In this document: one piece after another, positions 1 through 7,573 of the stretch
Layout: every line of letters begins with the position of its first letter
How positions within the stretch are numbered: position 1 is the stretch's first letter
From: a virus
Virus record (IMG/VR): IMGVR_UViG_3300020438_000137
Coordinates: 1-33,478 of that record
Length of the DNA: 33,478 bases
Reading direction: 5' to 3' (one strand)
Made by a program: the position numbers and the translations under genes
The notes under the pieces: model-generated
Seen by the model: only the letters and a program-made list of their open reading frames with translations
Told to the model about the DNA's origin: nothing
The model's database searches: none

Positions 1-24
1 TACCCTTGCCTTGCGTTTGCCCAT
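1..24 (-). CDS. Possible start of a gene running off the left edge
   Basis: An ATG at 24 opens an eight-codon reading frame (MGKRKARV) that leaves the window. It lies about 50 nt downstream of the sigma70-like promoter at 72-99, which otherwise has no gene to serve. No clear Shine-Dalgarno sequence is visible, so the start is uncertain. The basic N-terminus says nothing about function. Confidence 0.3.
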
Positions 25-71
25 TCTCAAAACTGTTAGAGTAGATGAACCCTTAACTGTTTCGCTCTTCT

Positions 72-99
72 ATTATACACGATTCAATAGGTCTGACAA
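72..99 (-). promoter_or_regulatory. Sigma70-like promoter for a gene beyond the left edge
   Basis: Read on the minus strand, TTGTCA is followed after 16 nt by a perfect TATAAT, preceded by GTG. It sits just after the stop codon of the small gene ending at 116 and points leftward. The 13-nt block ATCGTGTATAATA around its -10 recurs at 5195-5207. The form suggests recognition by the host major sigma factor, so early expression is inferred. Confidence 0.6.
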
Positions 100-115
100 C
101 CACCTAGTGTACACT

Positions 116-337
116 TTACAAATTGTCCTGTGGTATGTCCGAATTCATTGCTTCAATAGTATCAGCAATCATAATACTATATGTCTCCCTAGTTTTCATT
201 TCTAACTTGAGTAGAAACTTACACATATTCTGCAATTCCTCTACATCATCACACCTATCAATCTCTCTTGATATTTTCTCATATTCAAATTCTTGTGCGG
301 TATTCCTTAATGGGATACTGTTAGGGTCGAATTTCAT
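116..337 (-). CDS. Small conserved-type phage protein, unknown function
   Basis: A 73-aa acidic, soluble, probably helical protein with many Glu, Asp and Lys residues and no membrane segment or recognised motif. Its ATG overlaps the stop of the upstream gene by 4 nt (ATGA), which implies translational coupling. It is the last gene of the minus-strand run that begins at 5204. It has the look of the small hypothetical proteins common in T4-like cyanophages, but I cannot name a function. Confidence 0.7.
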   Translation of the reverse strand: MKFDPNSIPLRNTAQEFEYEKISREIDRCDDVEELQNMCKFLLKLEMKTRETYSIMIADTIEAMNSDIPQDNL

Positions 338-597
338 CGATTCTTTTTAGGTGAATGTCCATGTGCAATTCCTAGTTCATGCATTTTAGCGTGTTCATCT
401 ATCTGATCTTTCAAATTTTTCTTCCCTGCACCAAATGTATTGTAAAGTCCATAAACAATTAACGAGAAGACAAGTAAACCAAAGAATAATATAAATCCTT
501 GATCGGGTGTAAGATTAAGATGATTGATTAGAGGTGTTTTGCACTTAGTCCATGTTCCTGGTAAATGATATACAGGTGGGCATGATAGAAAGATCAT
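334..597 (-). CDS. Small single-pass membrane protein, unknown function
   Basis: An 87-aa protein with one strong hydrophobic segment at about residues 33-52 (GFILFFGLLVFSLIVYGLY), followed by a basic and His-rich tail ending HGHSPKKNR. The N-terminal part contains two cysteines and several prolines. An AGGAG lies about 10 nt before the start, inside a possible 23-aa upstream ORF whose stop overlaps this ATG by 4 nt. By topology it could be a small inner-membrane protein. No family was recognised. Confidence 0.7.
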   Translation of the reverse strand: MIFLSCPPVYHLPGTWTKCKTPLINHLNLTPDQGFILFFGLLVFSLIVYGLYNTFGAGKKNLKDQIDEHAKMHELGIAHGHSPKKNR

Positions 598-665
598 TTT
601 TTAAATACTCCTACTTGTTTTAAAATGTAAATTGTTAATAGTGTCCAAAATATAATATACCACAT
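594..665 (-). CDS. Putative 23-aa membrane micropeptide
   Basis: A short ORF of 23 codons fills an otherwise empty 71-nt gap. It begins 3 nt after the stop of the gene at 669-956 and ends with an ATGA overlap onto the gene at 334-597. The product is one hydrophobic stretch (MWYIIFWTLLTIYIL) followed by a short basic tail ending FKK, so it would be a single-pass membrane peptide with the lysines in the cytoplasm. The tight spacing on both sides supports translation, but its length makes it uncertain. No family is recognised. Confidence 0.45.
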   Translation of the reverse strand: MWYIIFWTLLTIYILKQVGVFKK

Positions 666-668
666 ATA

Positions 669-956
669 TTACATACCATTCCAGAATGTATCTACTGGGG
701 ATGCCATGTTCCTTGAAATAAAATATAAACCTACATTACATGCAAACCAGTTGATGTTTACAACCCATGCCTGTCTCCAACAGTATTTTCTGTTGTTCTG
801 GACTATGTAGTTGTTTCTCTCATTCATTGATTCATCAACGGATAGAGGTCTAACCTTGATCAACTGTTCTAATCCTAGTGAGATTAGAAAACCAATAGCA
901 TAAATGTAAAATAACAGATTCAATAGACTTGCCATTGAGAATAAAAATGAGATCAT
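669..956 (-). CDS. Small membrane protein, unknown function
   Basis: A 95-aa protein with an N-terminal hydrophobic segment (about residues 4-27) and a second, weaker one near residues 63-80. The region between them is charged and polar. It starts 2 nt after the stop of the gene at 959, consistent with coupling; an internal ATG at 935 is an alternative start. It belongs to a set of small membrane proteins downstream of the halogenase-like genes. No known domain is recognised. Confidence 0.65.
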   Translation of the reverse strand: MISFLFSMASLLNLLFYIYAIGFLISLGLEQLIKVRPLSVDESMNERNNYIVQNNRKYCWRQAWVVNINWFACNVGLYFISRNMASPVDTFWNGM

Positions 957-958
957 AA

Positions 959-1288
959 TTAACGATGTAAAAGTTTTTGTATGGGTACTTGTTTTATTTT
1001 ATCTATCACATCCACTTCAACTCTCTCTACAATTTTATCAAGTACATCGATGTCAATGTGCATGAATGGTGGAATGATACCTAACAATCTTAGCAAACCA
1101 TCAACGAATAGTGCGAGTGCGGTAAACCCTAATATCATACTAATAACAGTAGCATCACGATTATGTTTACGCATTGACTCTTCATCAATCCGTTGTGCTT
1201 CTGCTACCGCAACCTCGACTGCATGAGCAATCATCCTATCCACCTCTTCCTTAGTGTAGGTATACTTTTTTATTCTTTCTTCTGTCAT
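959..1288 (-). CDS. Membrane protein with charged N-terminal helix, unknown function
   Basis: I place the start at ATG 1288 because a full Shine-Dalgarno sequence (AGGAGGT, 1292-1298 on the complement) stands 3 nt upstream; the longer frame from 1339 has no such site and would overlap the previous gene. The product is 109 aa: a charged helical N-terminus (MTEERIKKYTYTKEEV), one hydrophobic segment near residues 50-73, then an amphipathic tail rich in Val, Ile, Asp and Lys. No family is recognised. Confidence 0.7.
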   Translation of the reverse strand: MTEERIKKYTYTKEEVDRMIAHAVEVAVAEAQRIDEESMRKHNRDATVISMILGFTALALFVDGLLRLLGIIPPFMHIDIDVLDKIVERVEVDVIDKIKQVPIQKLLHR

Positions 1289-1332
1289 TTGACCTCCTAT
1301 GTCTGTAAGGGGGAATTCCTTAATTAGAGTTT

Positions 1333-2718
1333 CTACCATGTTATTGGGTCGAGGTTGATTTCTCCGAACGGTTCGGATGTTGGTGGTAATAATTCAGTCA
1401 TTAGTGGGAATAGGTGAGCATAAGGTGAACCGAGACCATTAATAGTTTCAGTAAATATCTGATAATTTCCTAACAATCTGTAAGGTTCATCAGATACAGC
1501 AGTTTGTTTTTGTCTTAAACGCTGCTCATCTTCGGATAGTCTCCTAAAATAATCTAAACGAATGTTCTCATGTATAGGTATAAGTTCATTCATTTTAAGA
1601 TACTCATGTTGTATGAGATTTGTGGATATATCAAAATATTCTCTGTTCTCTAAACATAAACATGCATTAGTTCTAGTTTGTTCCCAGAACTTAGTTTTAT
1701 ATTGAGAACCTTCCTGTAGATAGAAACCTAAAGATGCAGCACAATCAATTTTGCCATCTTCATATCTATCTTCCACATCTAATCTTTGATATTCTGTCTG
1801 TTGTCTCTCAGGATCTTGAAACAAATACTCTGCTATTGCTTCTGCTATGTCTCCTTCAAGATAGTTTTTAAAGTTGTTTAACTCATCATTAAACCCCAAC
1901 GCACGACCACATCTTGCATATCTGTTATTAGAATGAATACAATAATCTGATAACATATTATCATATTCTATTGCTTTTGGCAACTCACCTACACTTATTT
2001 CACAATGCTCATTGAAATCTTTAATAGCATCATCAAGTGTTGTTAAATTCTTATCATATGAATATATCCATGTTTGAGCATCTTTAATGGGGATGCCTGT
2101 TAAATATCCATGTTTACCTGCAATATGTGCAGTGTAATTCCATTTACCCTCTACCTTTTTATTAACAGTTAGAGTTGCATTTGTTGGTTTATATAATGCT
2201 TCACTATAAGAATTATGATCCCATATTGCACCTCTAGTACAATCAATTACAAAATCATACTGTTCTCCAAGTATTTTAACATGATCTTGTTGTACATCAA
2301 TATATTCTACATGACTATCAATCATTCTTACATTTTTTGCAGTATTGGTATAACTATTCCAAAATAAATCTACAAGTTTTCTACCATTTAAGTGCCAACC
2401 TACATGAGTTGGTTCATACATTACATAGAAATTATGAGGTGTTATATTACCAAACCCAATAAACTTTTTACCCCACTTCTGTTTACCATCTAACAATCTT
2501 GATAGATGTACTGTACTTAATGTAGTATTCTCTCCAAGTATTTCTCCCCACTCGGATTCAGTTTGTATCCCATAGTCATCAATAATATGAGAACAATCAC
2601 GAATCCAAACTATTTCATCGTCCTGATATACTCCTTCAAGAGTATCTCTATGTGACACGCAATTCAATAATACTTGTACTGCATCAGTACCACCAATAAT
2701 AGCAATTTTTCTAGTCAT
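1333..2718 (-). CDS. Degenerate paralogue of a flavin-dependent tryptophan halogenase
   Basis: This 461-aa protein follows the halogenase-like gene at 2722-4029 after 3 nt and lines up with it along its length: KWGKKFIGFG matches FGNRFVGWG, FVIDCTRGA matches FVLDCSGGR, GYLTGIPI matches GWMFGIPL, and GRALGFNDEL matches GNALGFLDPL. The FAD-binding GxGxxG is lost (IIGGTDAVQ), as are the GIGES and WxF motifs, although a lysine at the catalytic position (about K81) may remain. It has probably diverged from a duplicate and may no longer bind FAD. A partner or regulatory subunit of the intact copy is possible. The family assignment rests on the alignment with its neighbour. Confidence 0.7.
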   Translation of the reverse strand: MTRKIAIIGGTDAVQVLLNCVSHRDTLEGVYQDDEIVWIRDCSHIIDDYGIQTESEWGEILGENTTLSTVHLSRLLDGKQKWGKKFIGFGNITPHNFYVMYEPTHVGWHLNGRKLVDLFWNSYTNTAKNVRMIDSHVEYIDVQQDHVKILGEQYDFVIDCTRGAIWDHNSYSEALYKPTNATLTVNKKVEGKWNYTAHIAGKHGYLTGIPIKDAQTWIYSYDKNLTTLDDAIKDFNEHCEISVGELPKAIEYDNMLSDYCIHSNNRYARCGRALGFNDELNNFKNYLEGDIAEAIAEYLFQDPERQQTEYQRLDVEDRYEDGKIDCAASLGFYLQEGSQYKTKFWEQTRTNACLCLENREYFDISTNLIQHEYLKMNELIPIHENIRLDYFRRLSEDEQRLRQKQTAVSDEPYRLLGNYQIFTETINGLGSPYAHLFPLMTELLPPTSEPFGEINLDPITW

Positions 2719-2721
2719 AAG

Positions 2722-4029
2722 TTATGTAAATGTAGGAAACTTGTTAGCATAATCTGCACTCATTCCTCTAGTAAATGAACTGAAATTATAGTAGTCACGA
2801 CAGAAATCGAAAGTAAACTCAACATCAAGAAGATCGTTAACAAATAACTTTTTCATTTCTGGGTCATCACCTATAATATTAAACAAATCATCTGTAAATG
2901 TTTGTTCATCACTTATTAAACGACAAGGATTTATCTCCTTATTATTTAATATGTCTCTAGCATTTTTCTGGATTTGTTGCCAGAATGGGGTGTCATGTTC
3001 TGAACCAAAATGATACATCCATGCAGAATTTAATAACCAATCCCCAACAACCTCCTCATAATACCAACTGTTGATATTATTAACAAGGTCTATATTATTA
3101 TATGTATCGCCAAGAGCATAACTTGCCATCTTATCTGTCACATTATCATAATACATACCTGCCAACGCTTCAAGTGGGTCAAGAAATCCCAACGCATTAC
3201 CATTACGAGCATATCTACCACTATGATGCATTAGATAGTTAGAGAATCTAGATTTCCAAGTAAACTTATTATATTGATATCCATCCTGAGGTACTAAACT
3301 TCTAAACTCTTGTTGTGCTTCCTCTTCTGAAGTTAGATTTGAATTATATGCATAACCATAAGTTCTCCTACTCTGCAATGGAATTCCAAACATCCAACCA
3401 TTTCTAGTAGTTTGTGTTAATGTATAACCCCAGTCTGCAGGTTCTGGTAATCTAGTAGCAAGAACTGTATTACATGTTTCAAAAGGTGAATCAAAATAAT
3501 AATCATCATTTACCAGTGATCTGCCACCACTACAATCTAATACAAAATCAAATACCTCACCATCAACAACAACACCAAAGCAATGCCCACCTATAGGATC
3601 TTGATCGAAAGATATTGACTTTATCTTAGTATCTCTTGCTTCAAAGTTATAGCAACTCTCATTAGTTAAATGCTCAATAAAGAAACTACTGAATAATCTG
3701 GTATCAAAATGAATAGCAGCAGTACTCATAGGAAAATATCTGGTGAAGTCTCCACCATTTTTACCCCATCCTACAAATCTATTACCAAACTTGATAGTGG
3801 CATCAAAATAATCTTTAGAATCATATCTCAAATATGATGGTGGACTAGCAATTTGTCCTGATAAAGATGGTGTTGTTGACTCTCCAATACCAAATATGTC
3901 CACTGATGTATCATATATCCACACGATTTTATAATCATTCTCTGTATCTGCCTTGGTTCGTTCTTCTATCAATTGTAGAATAGAATTAATACCAATAACA
4001 CCTGCACCAATTACAGCAATCTTTTTCAT
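2722..4029 (-). CDS. Tryptophan halogenase-like flavoprotein
   Basis: A 435-aa FAD-dependent halogenase-family protein. The Rossmann motif GAGVIG is at residues 8-13, GIGESTTP begins at 47, and K80 in TIKFGNRFVGW sits where the catalytic lysine of PrnA lies (K79). DCSGG is at about 165, GWMFGIPL (a variant of GWxWxIP) at 211-218, and GFLDPLEAL matches the usual GF-DPLE motif. The family uses FADH2, oxygen and halide to make hypohalous acid, which is passed to the lysine. Members usually have about 500-540 residues, so this one is short. Its ATG overlaps the upstream stop by 4 nt. Similar genes are known in T4-like cyanophages; the substrate is unknown. Confidence 0.8.
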   Translation of the reverse strand: MKKIAVIGAGVIGINSILQLIEERTKADTENDYKIVWIYDTSVDIFGIGESTTPSLSGQIASPPSYLRYDSKDYFDATIKFGNRFVGWGKNGGDFTRYFPMSTAAIHFDTRLFSSFFIEHLTNESCYNFEARDTKIKSISFDQDPIGGHCFGVVVDGEVFDFVLDCSGGRSLVNDDYYFDSPFETCNTVLATRLPEPADWGYTLTQTTRNGWMFGIPLQSRRTYGYAYNSNLTSEEEAQQEFRSLVPQDGYQYNKFTWKSRFSNYLMHHSGRYARNGNALGFLDPLEALAGMYYDNVTDKMASYALGDTYNNIDLVNNINSWYYEEVVGDWLLNSAWMYHFGSEHDTPFWQQIQKNARDILNNKEINPCRLISDEQTFTDDLFNIIGDDPEMKKLFVNDLLDVEFTFDFCRDYYNFSSFTRGMSADYANKFPTFT

Positions 4030-5204
4030 TGTATTCCAAAGAGAATGTTTGCTTTCCTAAAGTCATCATCAACAAACTTGATAGCATAGTTGTTAGTAGA
4101 AACAACATATCCTTCTGGAGTTGTTGGTGTGCTTCCTATATATGTTCTTATCTGACCAACCTTATTTAACTGTGCTATGACCATTCTCTTGGCATCACGA
4201 ATAGAAATGTATGATGCAAATGTAAAATATATCTCATTCTGATACCTAGCAATAAAGTTGAGACCCTCTAACTTCATCTGTTTATATCTCTCTTTACCTT
4301 TAACACTTGTTTTAGCATTCATTTCTGCATCTAATCTGTCAGAATAAAACTTAGCAAACTGTGCAACTGTCCTTCTAGTGTTTAGAATACTTTTGCCACT
4401 ACGAATCTGTTGATTAAAGAACTGCTTGAATAGTATTGGCATTAAGAACCTTGACTGTCCATGACTCTGCATGATATCAAGAAACCTTGATGCTCTCTTG
4501 AGTGAACCTTCTGCACGATTGATAGTAGCAATATACTTGATCTTCTGAGTATTATCAAAACGACTAATACCTTGAGCATCCTTAAAGTTAGCATTGGGGA
4601 TGAATATATCTTCAGTTCCTACAAATAATGGTGCTTTATATACTGCCTTACAGTCCTGTATTGTGCTACCCTGATATACTGTATGGAATACAATACCAAT
4701 CTTTGCTTTCTCTACTGCCATACCTTGACTTGATTTGCATGATACTGCATAGGTAATAGCATTAGGATTAAATGTAATAACTCTATGTCCACCAATATTA
4801 GCATATCTCTTATCTCCTGATGAGAATAGTAAGTCTCCTTGAATAATACCTTTGATATTTAATTGAGAAAGATACTTAAGACAATCCTTTAACTTATTAC
4901 GAAGTATCTCTGCTTGATAGAAACGATCAATATCTACATCGTCATAACATATTTTAGGTGTAACCTTATTGAATACTGATTTAGTACCAACAAAGAATTT
5001 GCCAGTAACAGGATCTGTGCCACAAATAATTGCAGGAGCACCATCCCACTTGGTACTAACACTTAAATCAGACTTACTGCCTGTAAGCATATTACCAAAT
5101 GATCTGAGTACAGAAACGACACTAAATCCACCAGCAGTGCCAGCATTGAGGATTTCGTCTTCTAGGTGTTCAAGATGGGTATTCTTCATACCTATATTAT
5201 ACAC
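4026..5204 (-). CDS. KWDG-motif protein, possible nucleotidyltransferase or ligase-like
   Basis: A 392-aa protein whose N-terminal half carries TKWDGAPAI (about residues 52-60), which resembles motif I (KxDG) of DNA/RNA ligases and capping enzymes, where lysine takes the nucleotide. Further on are FVGTKSVF, GIIQGDLLF and IGIVFHTVY, which could correspond to later motifs of that fold. I believe this is a family of uncharacterised phage proteins (possibly DUF6267). The GTG at 5204 has GAGGT 6 nt upstream; an ATG at 5189 (MKNTHLEHLED) is the alternative start and may be the conserved one. It heads the halogenase gene run. The enzymatic role is inferred. Confidence 0.75.
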   Translation of the reverse strand: MYNIGMKNTHLEHLEDEILNAGTAGGFSVVSVLRSFGNMLTGSKSDLSVSTKWDGAPAIICGTDPVTGKFFVGTKSVFNKVTPKICYDDVDIDRFYQAEILRNKLKDCLKYLSQLNIKGIIQGDLLFSSGDKRYANIGGHRVITFNPNAITYAVSCKSSQGMAVEKAKIGIVFHTVYQGSTIQDCKAVYKAPLFVGTEDIFIPNANFKDAQGISRFDNTQKIKYIATINRAEGSLKRASRFLDIMQSHGQSRFLMPILFKQFFNQQIRSGKSILNTRRTVAQFAKFYSDRLDAEMNAKTSVKGKERYKQMKLEGLNFIARYQNEIYFTFASYISIRDAKRMVIAQLNKVGQIRTYIGSTPTTPEGYVVSTNNYAIKFVDDDFRKANILFGIQ

Positions 5205-5207
5205 GAT
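5195..5207 (-). promoter_or_regulatory. Candidate -10 element, ATCGTGTATAATA
   Basis: A perfect TATAAT preceded by ATCGTG, identical over 13 nt to the -10 region of the promoter at 72-99. No good -35 is visible 16-18 nt upstream. If it works as a promoter, transcription would start close to the ATG at 5189, giving a nearly leaderless message. It would drive the run from 5204 to 116. Confidence 0.4.
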
Positions 5208-5252
5208 TTTACCTCATAATGGGGGTTGAGTGGACACTTAAATGACTGACTA

Positions 5253-5852
5253 TCACTTGAATCCAGGACCATTTGCCCAGACTACCAAACTTCTACGAAT
5301 ACCAGAAGTAACAGGTTGAACCCTATGTAATACATAACTGGGAAATATTATAACATGCCCTCTACTATTTACTGCTGTCTGTACTTCACCATCATGTAAC
5401 TGCAATTCACCACCAGTATACTCACTAGGGTCACTCAACTGAACTGTCATGCTCAATTTTCTTGGTGGTACATCTGACTGCATATTATTATCTACATGCC
5501 ATCTATAAAATCCTTTATCGTCTCCTTCATATACTGTGTATTGTATATGTTCATGAAATCCACGGATATCAAACTTCCAGAACATACCATTAGTTACTCT
5601 TAATATATTACCTAAACGCTCATATAACCATTTTGTATCTTTATTGCATTCTATCCATGCAGTCTTAGATGTACGAATACTATCAACTACACTGGTATCA
5701 CTATCATTACCAACTGTAGCAGGTCTTGGATTAAGGGACTCACCATGATTAATAATGCGATGACACTCATTTAAGGTGAATCCATCTTCCCATGTTTGAT
5801 ATGATGTCTCACCCTGAAAATTAGGGCAAGGACTCAAAGGATAAATTGACAT
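5253..5852 (-). CDS. Prolyl 4-hydroxylase-like 2OG-Fe(II) oxygenase
   Basis: A 199-aa protein of the 2-oxoglutarate and Fe(II)-dependent dioxygenase superfamily. The iron ligands are H119-x-D121 (RWHVDNNM) and H176 (YVLHRVQPV), and the 2OG-binding arginine is R186 or R187 (SGIRRSLVVW). The layout fits the prolyl 4-hydroxylase/PKHD type. These enzymes couple decarboxylation of 2-oxoglutarate to hydroxylation of a protein side chain or small molecule. It begins 8 nt after the stop of a collagen-like Gly-X-Y protein with many Gly-Thr-Pro triplets, so that protein is an attractive substrate (inference). No Shine-Dalgarno is visible, so coupling to the upstream gene is likely. Confidence 0.85.
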   Translation of the reverse strand: MSIYPLSPCPNFQGETSYQTWEDGFTLNECHRIINHGESLNPRPATVGNDSDTSVVDSIRTSKTAWIECNKDTKWLYERLGNILRVTNGMFWKFDIRGFHEHIQYTVYEGDDKGFYRWHVDNNMQSDVPPRKLSMTVQLSDPSEYTGGELQLHDGEVQTAVNSRGHVIIFPSYVLHRVQPVTSGIRRSLVVWANGPGFK

Positions 5853-5860
5853 AATAAAAA

Positions 5861-7564
5861 TTAGTAGATGATCTTGATATCTCCATTATTCGGTTTAACT
5901 TCATACTTACTACCATTGACTGCACGACCTGCGTTACCACCCTGTGACCCACCTGCTTCACCCCAGTCACCACCAGGACCACCAGGTTGACCAGGACCAC
6001 CAGGTTGACCAGGTGTTCCAGCATTTCCTGGTGTGCCAGGTGTGCCAGGTGTTCCACTACCTCCAGGTTGACCATCACCGCCTGGTGTGCCACTTGATCC
6101 ACCACTACCAGGTGTGCCAGGTGTGCCAGGTGTACCAGGTGATGCTGCACTACAACTTGCTGAACCGCCAGGTGTACCAGGTGTTCCACTACCTCCCGAA
6201 CCACCGCCACCGCCAGGTGTACCAGATGAACCAGGTTGTCCACTTCCACCAGGTGTACCAGGTGTTCCAGCACCTCCACCTCCACCAGGTGTTCCAGGTG
6301 TACCAGGTGTTCCAGCACTTCCTGCAATATTTCCAGTTTTATAATTCCAACCACGACCAGGTGCAGCAATACCACCTATACCATGAACACCACCTTGCCC
6401 CGAATAACCGCCAGGTCCACCAGATCCTCCTGAACCTCCTCCACCACCAGATCCTCCTGAACCACCTTGTCCACCACCACCGCCAGATCCTCCTGAACCG
6501 CCAGATCCTGCAGATCCTCCAGATCCTCCGAAACATGCTACTTTATACTGTGATGTTGTCCTTGCTTGTCCACTACTTGTTGCTTGAGATGATGTCCTAC
6601 CTTGAATTTGTCCACGACGACTACGAGGCCACCCACCAAATCTCCTACGACGAGAACTCCTATTTTGATTAGTTGTTCTATTTTGTACTGTAGCTCTCTG
6701 TTGGAATGTGGTTCTTTGCATACCAGGTGAACCTGATGAACCTGATGAACCATCAGATCCTGAACCACCATCACCTCCTGAACTACCATCGCCACCACTA
6801 CTACCACTAGAACCGCTACTACCAGGTGAACCAGGTGAACCAGAAGTCGCTCCACTACCATCTGAACCATCTTGACCATCAACACCGTCTTTTCCACCTC
6901 CACCACCACCATATATTCTAGCGTCTGATCCTTCACACTCTACAAATACTTTTCTTATTGCTGGACCTGCTGGTTGATTAATATTAAAAGCATGTCCACC
7001 AGGTTGATTGATAGCACCACCAGCACCATATACACCATAAGATGCAGGTGCATTGTTAACAAATAATGTTAAATTAGATGATGGTTGATCTGCAACAGCA
7101 GCAGGGGATGATACACTATTGCTTACAAGTCTACCCTTAATCTTAAGATACTTTGTTATATTTTTATTTAAGTTTGAGTTCCAATCAGCATTTACACTGG
7201 GGGTTGTAGGACTACTCAAAGTAGTAGCATTAAAATTATATTCCTCTGTCAGTGCATCTTGTTCAATTACATATTCTTTAATGACTCCTCTAACATCCTG
7301 CGGTGTAATTGCACCACTGGTAGGTACACCAACATTCTCAGTAGAATCTAAAACATATGGTAGATGCGAATTGCTTGATGATGGATATTTACCTTGACTA
7401 AAATCATATGGTGCATCAAGGTCTGTTTGTCTGTGTAATTCTGAGGCAGAAATAGATTTGCTAGTATCACCTATAGCAGCACGAATCTCACCAAATGAAA
7501 TTTGTGTGCCAGGTGTACCAGTAAGTAGTTGTTGAGTTGTTTTACTCCAATTATTTGCTGCCAT
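5861..7564 (-). CDS. Collagen-like glycine-rich tail fibre or adhesin protein
   Basis: A 567-aa protein. The N-terminal part (about 1-215) is non-repetitive and starts like other cyanophage structural proteins (GTQISFGEIRAAIG). Three glycine-rich blocks follow: Gly-Ser/Asp triplets (216-280), GGSGGSG repeats (345-400), and a long collagen-like block of GTP, GQP and GGP triplets (about 410-535). A basic Arg/Gln/Thr-rich insert separates blocks one and two. The C-terminus ends in a short non-repetitive cap (YEVKPNNGDIKIIY). GAGGA lies about 6 nt before the ATG. Such repeats form collagen triple helices or polyglycine-II folds at phage fibre tips. The host receptor is unknown. Confidence 0.8.
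   Translation of the reverse strand: MAANNWSKTTQQLLTGTPGTQISFGEIRAAIGDTSKSISASELHRQTDLDAPYDFSQGKYPSSSNSHLPYVLDSTENVGVPTSGAITPQDVRGVIKEYVIEQDALTEEYNFNATTLSSPTTPSVNADWNSNLNKNITKYLKIKGRLVSNSVSSPAAVADQPSSNLTLFVNNAPASYGVYGAGGAINQPGGHAFNINQPAGPAIRKVFVECEGSDARIYGGGGGGKDGVDGQDGSDGSGATSGSPGSPGSSGSSGSSGGDGSSGGDGGSGSDGSSGSSGSPGMQRTTFQQRATVQNRTTNQNRSSRRRRFGGWPRSRRGQIQGRTSSQATSSGQARTTSQYKVACFGGSGGSAGSGGSGGSGGGGGQGGSGGSGGGGGSGGSGGPGGYSGQGGVHGIGGIAAPGRGWNYKTGNIAGSAGTPGTPGTPGGGGGAGTPGTPGGSGQPGSSGTPGGGGGSGGSGTPGTPGGSASCSAASPGTPGTPGTPGSGGSSGTPGGDGQPGGSGTPGTPGTPGNAGTPGQPGGPGQPGGPGGDWGEAGGSQGGNAGRAVNGSKYEVKPNNGDIKIIY
5960..6330. repeat. Collagen-like triplet repeats (Gly-Thr-Pro block)
   Basis: Tandem near-identical short units of the type CCAGGTGTACCAGGTGTT encode Gly-Thr-Pro, Gly-Gly-Pro and Gly-Gln-Pro triplets on the minus strand. 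A shorter related block at 6420-6535 uses the unit CCAGATCCTCCTGAACC (Gly-Gly-Ser-Gly), and another at about 6720-6870 encodes Gly-Ser-Pro/Ser triplets. Such repeats readily gain and lose units by slippage or recombination. Confidence 0.8.
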
Positions 7565-7573
7565 TTAATTTCC

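Noticed and set aside
1289-1339. Longer start at 1339 for the small membrane protein
   Set aside because: A full AGGAGGT sits just before the ATG at 1288; the longer form would overlap the previous gene without a ribosome site.
5960-6535. CRISPR-like array from regular short repeats
   Set aside because: The repeats are contiguous codon triplets in a coding frame with no unique spacers.
5821-6936. Several open frames in the collagen-like region on both strands (for example 5821-6375 minus, 5944-6672 plus, 6538-6936 minus)
   Set aside because: They are low-complexity shadows of the glycine-rich triplet repeats (runs of His/Val/Leu or Gln/Val) and have no start signals.
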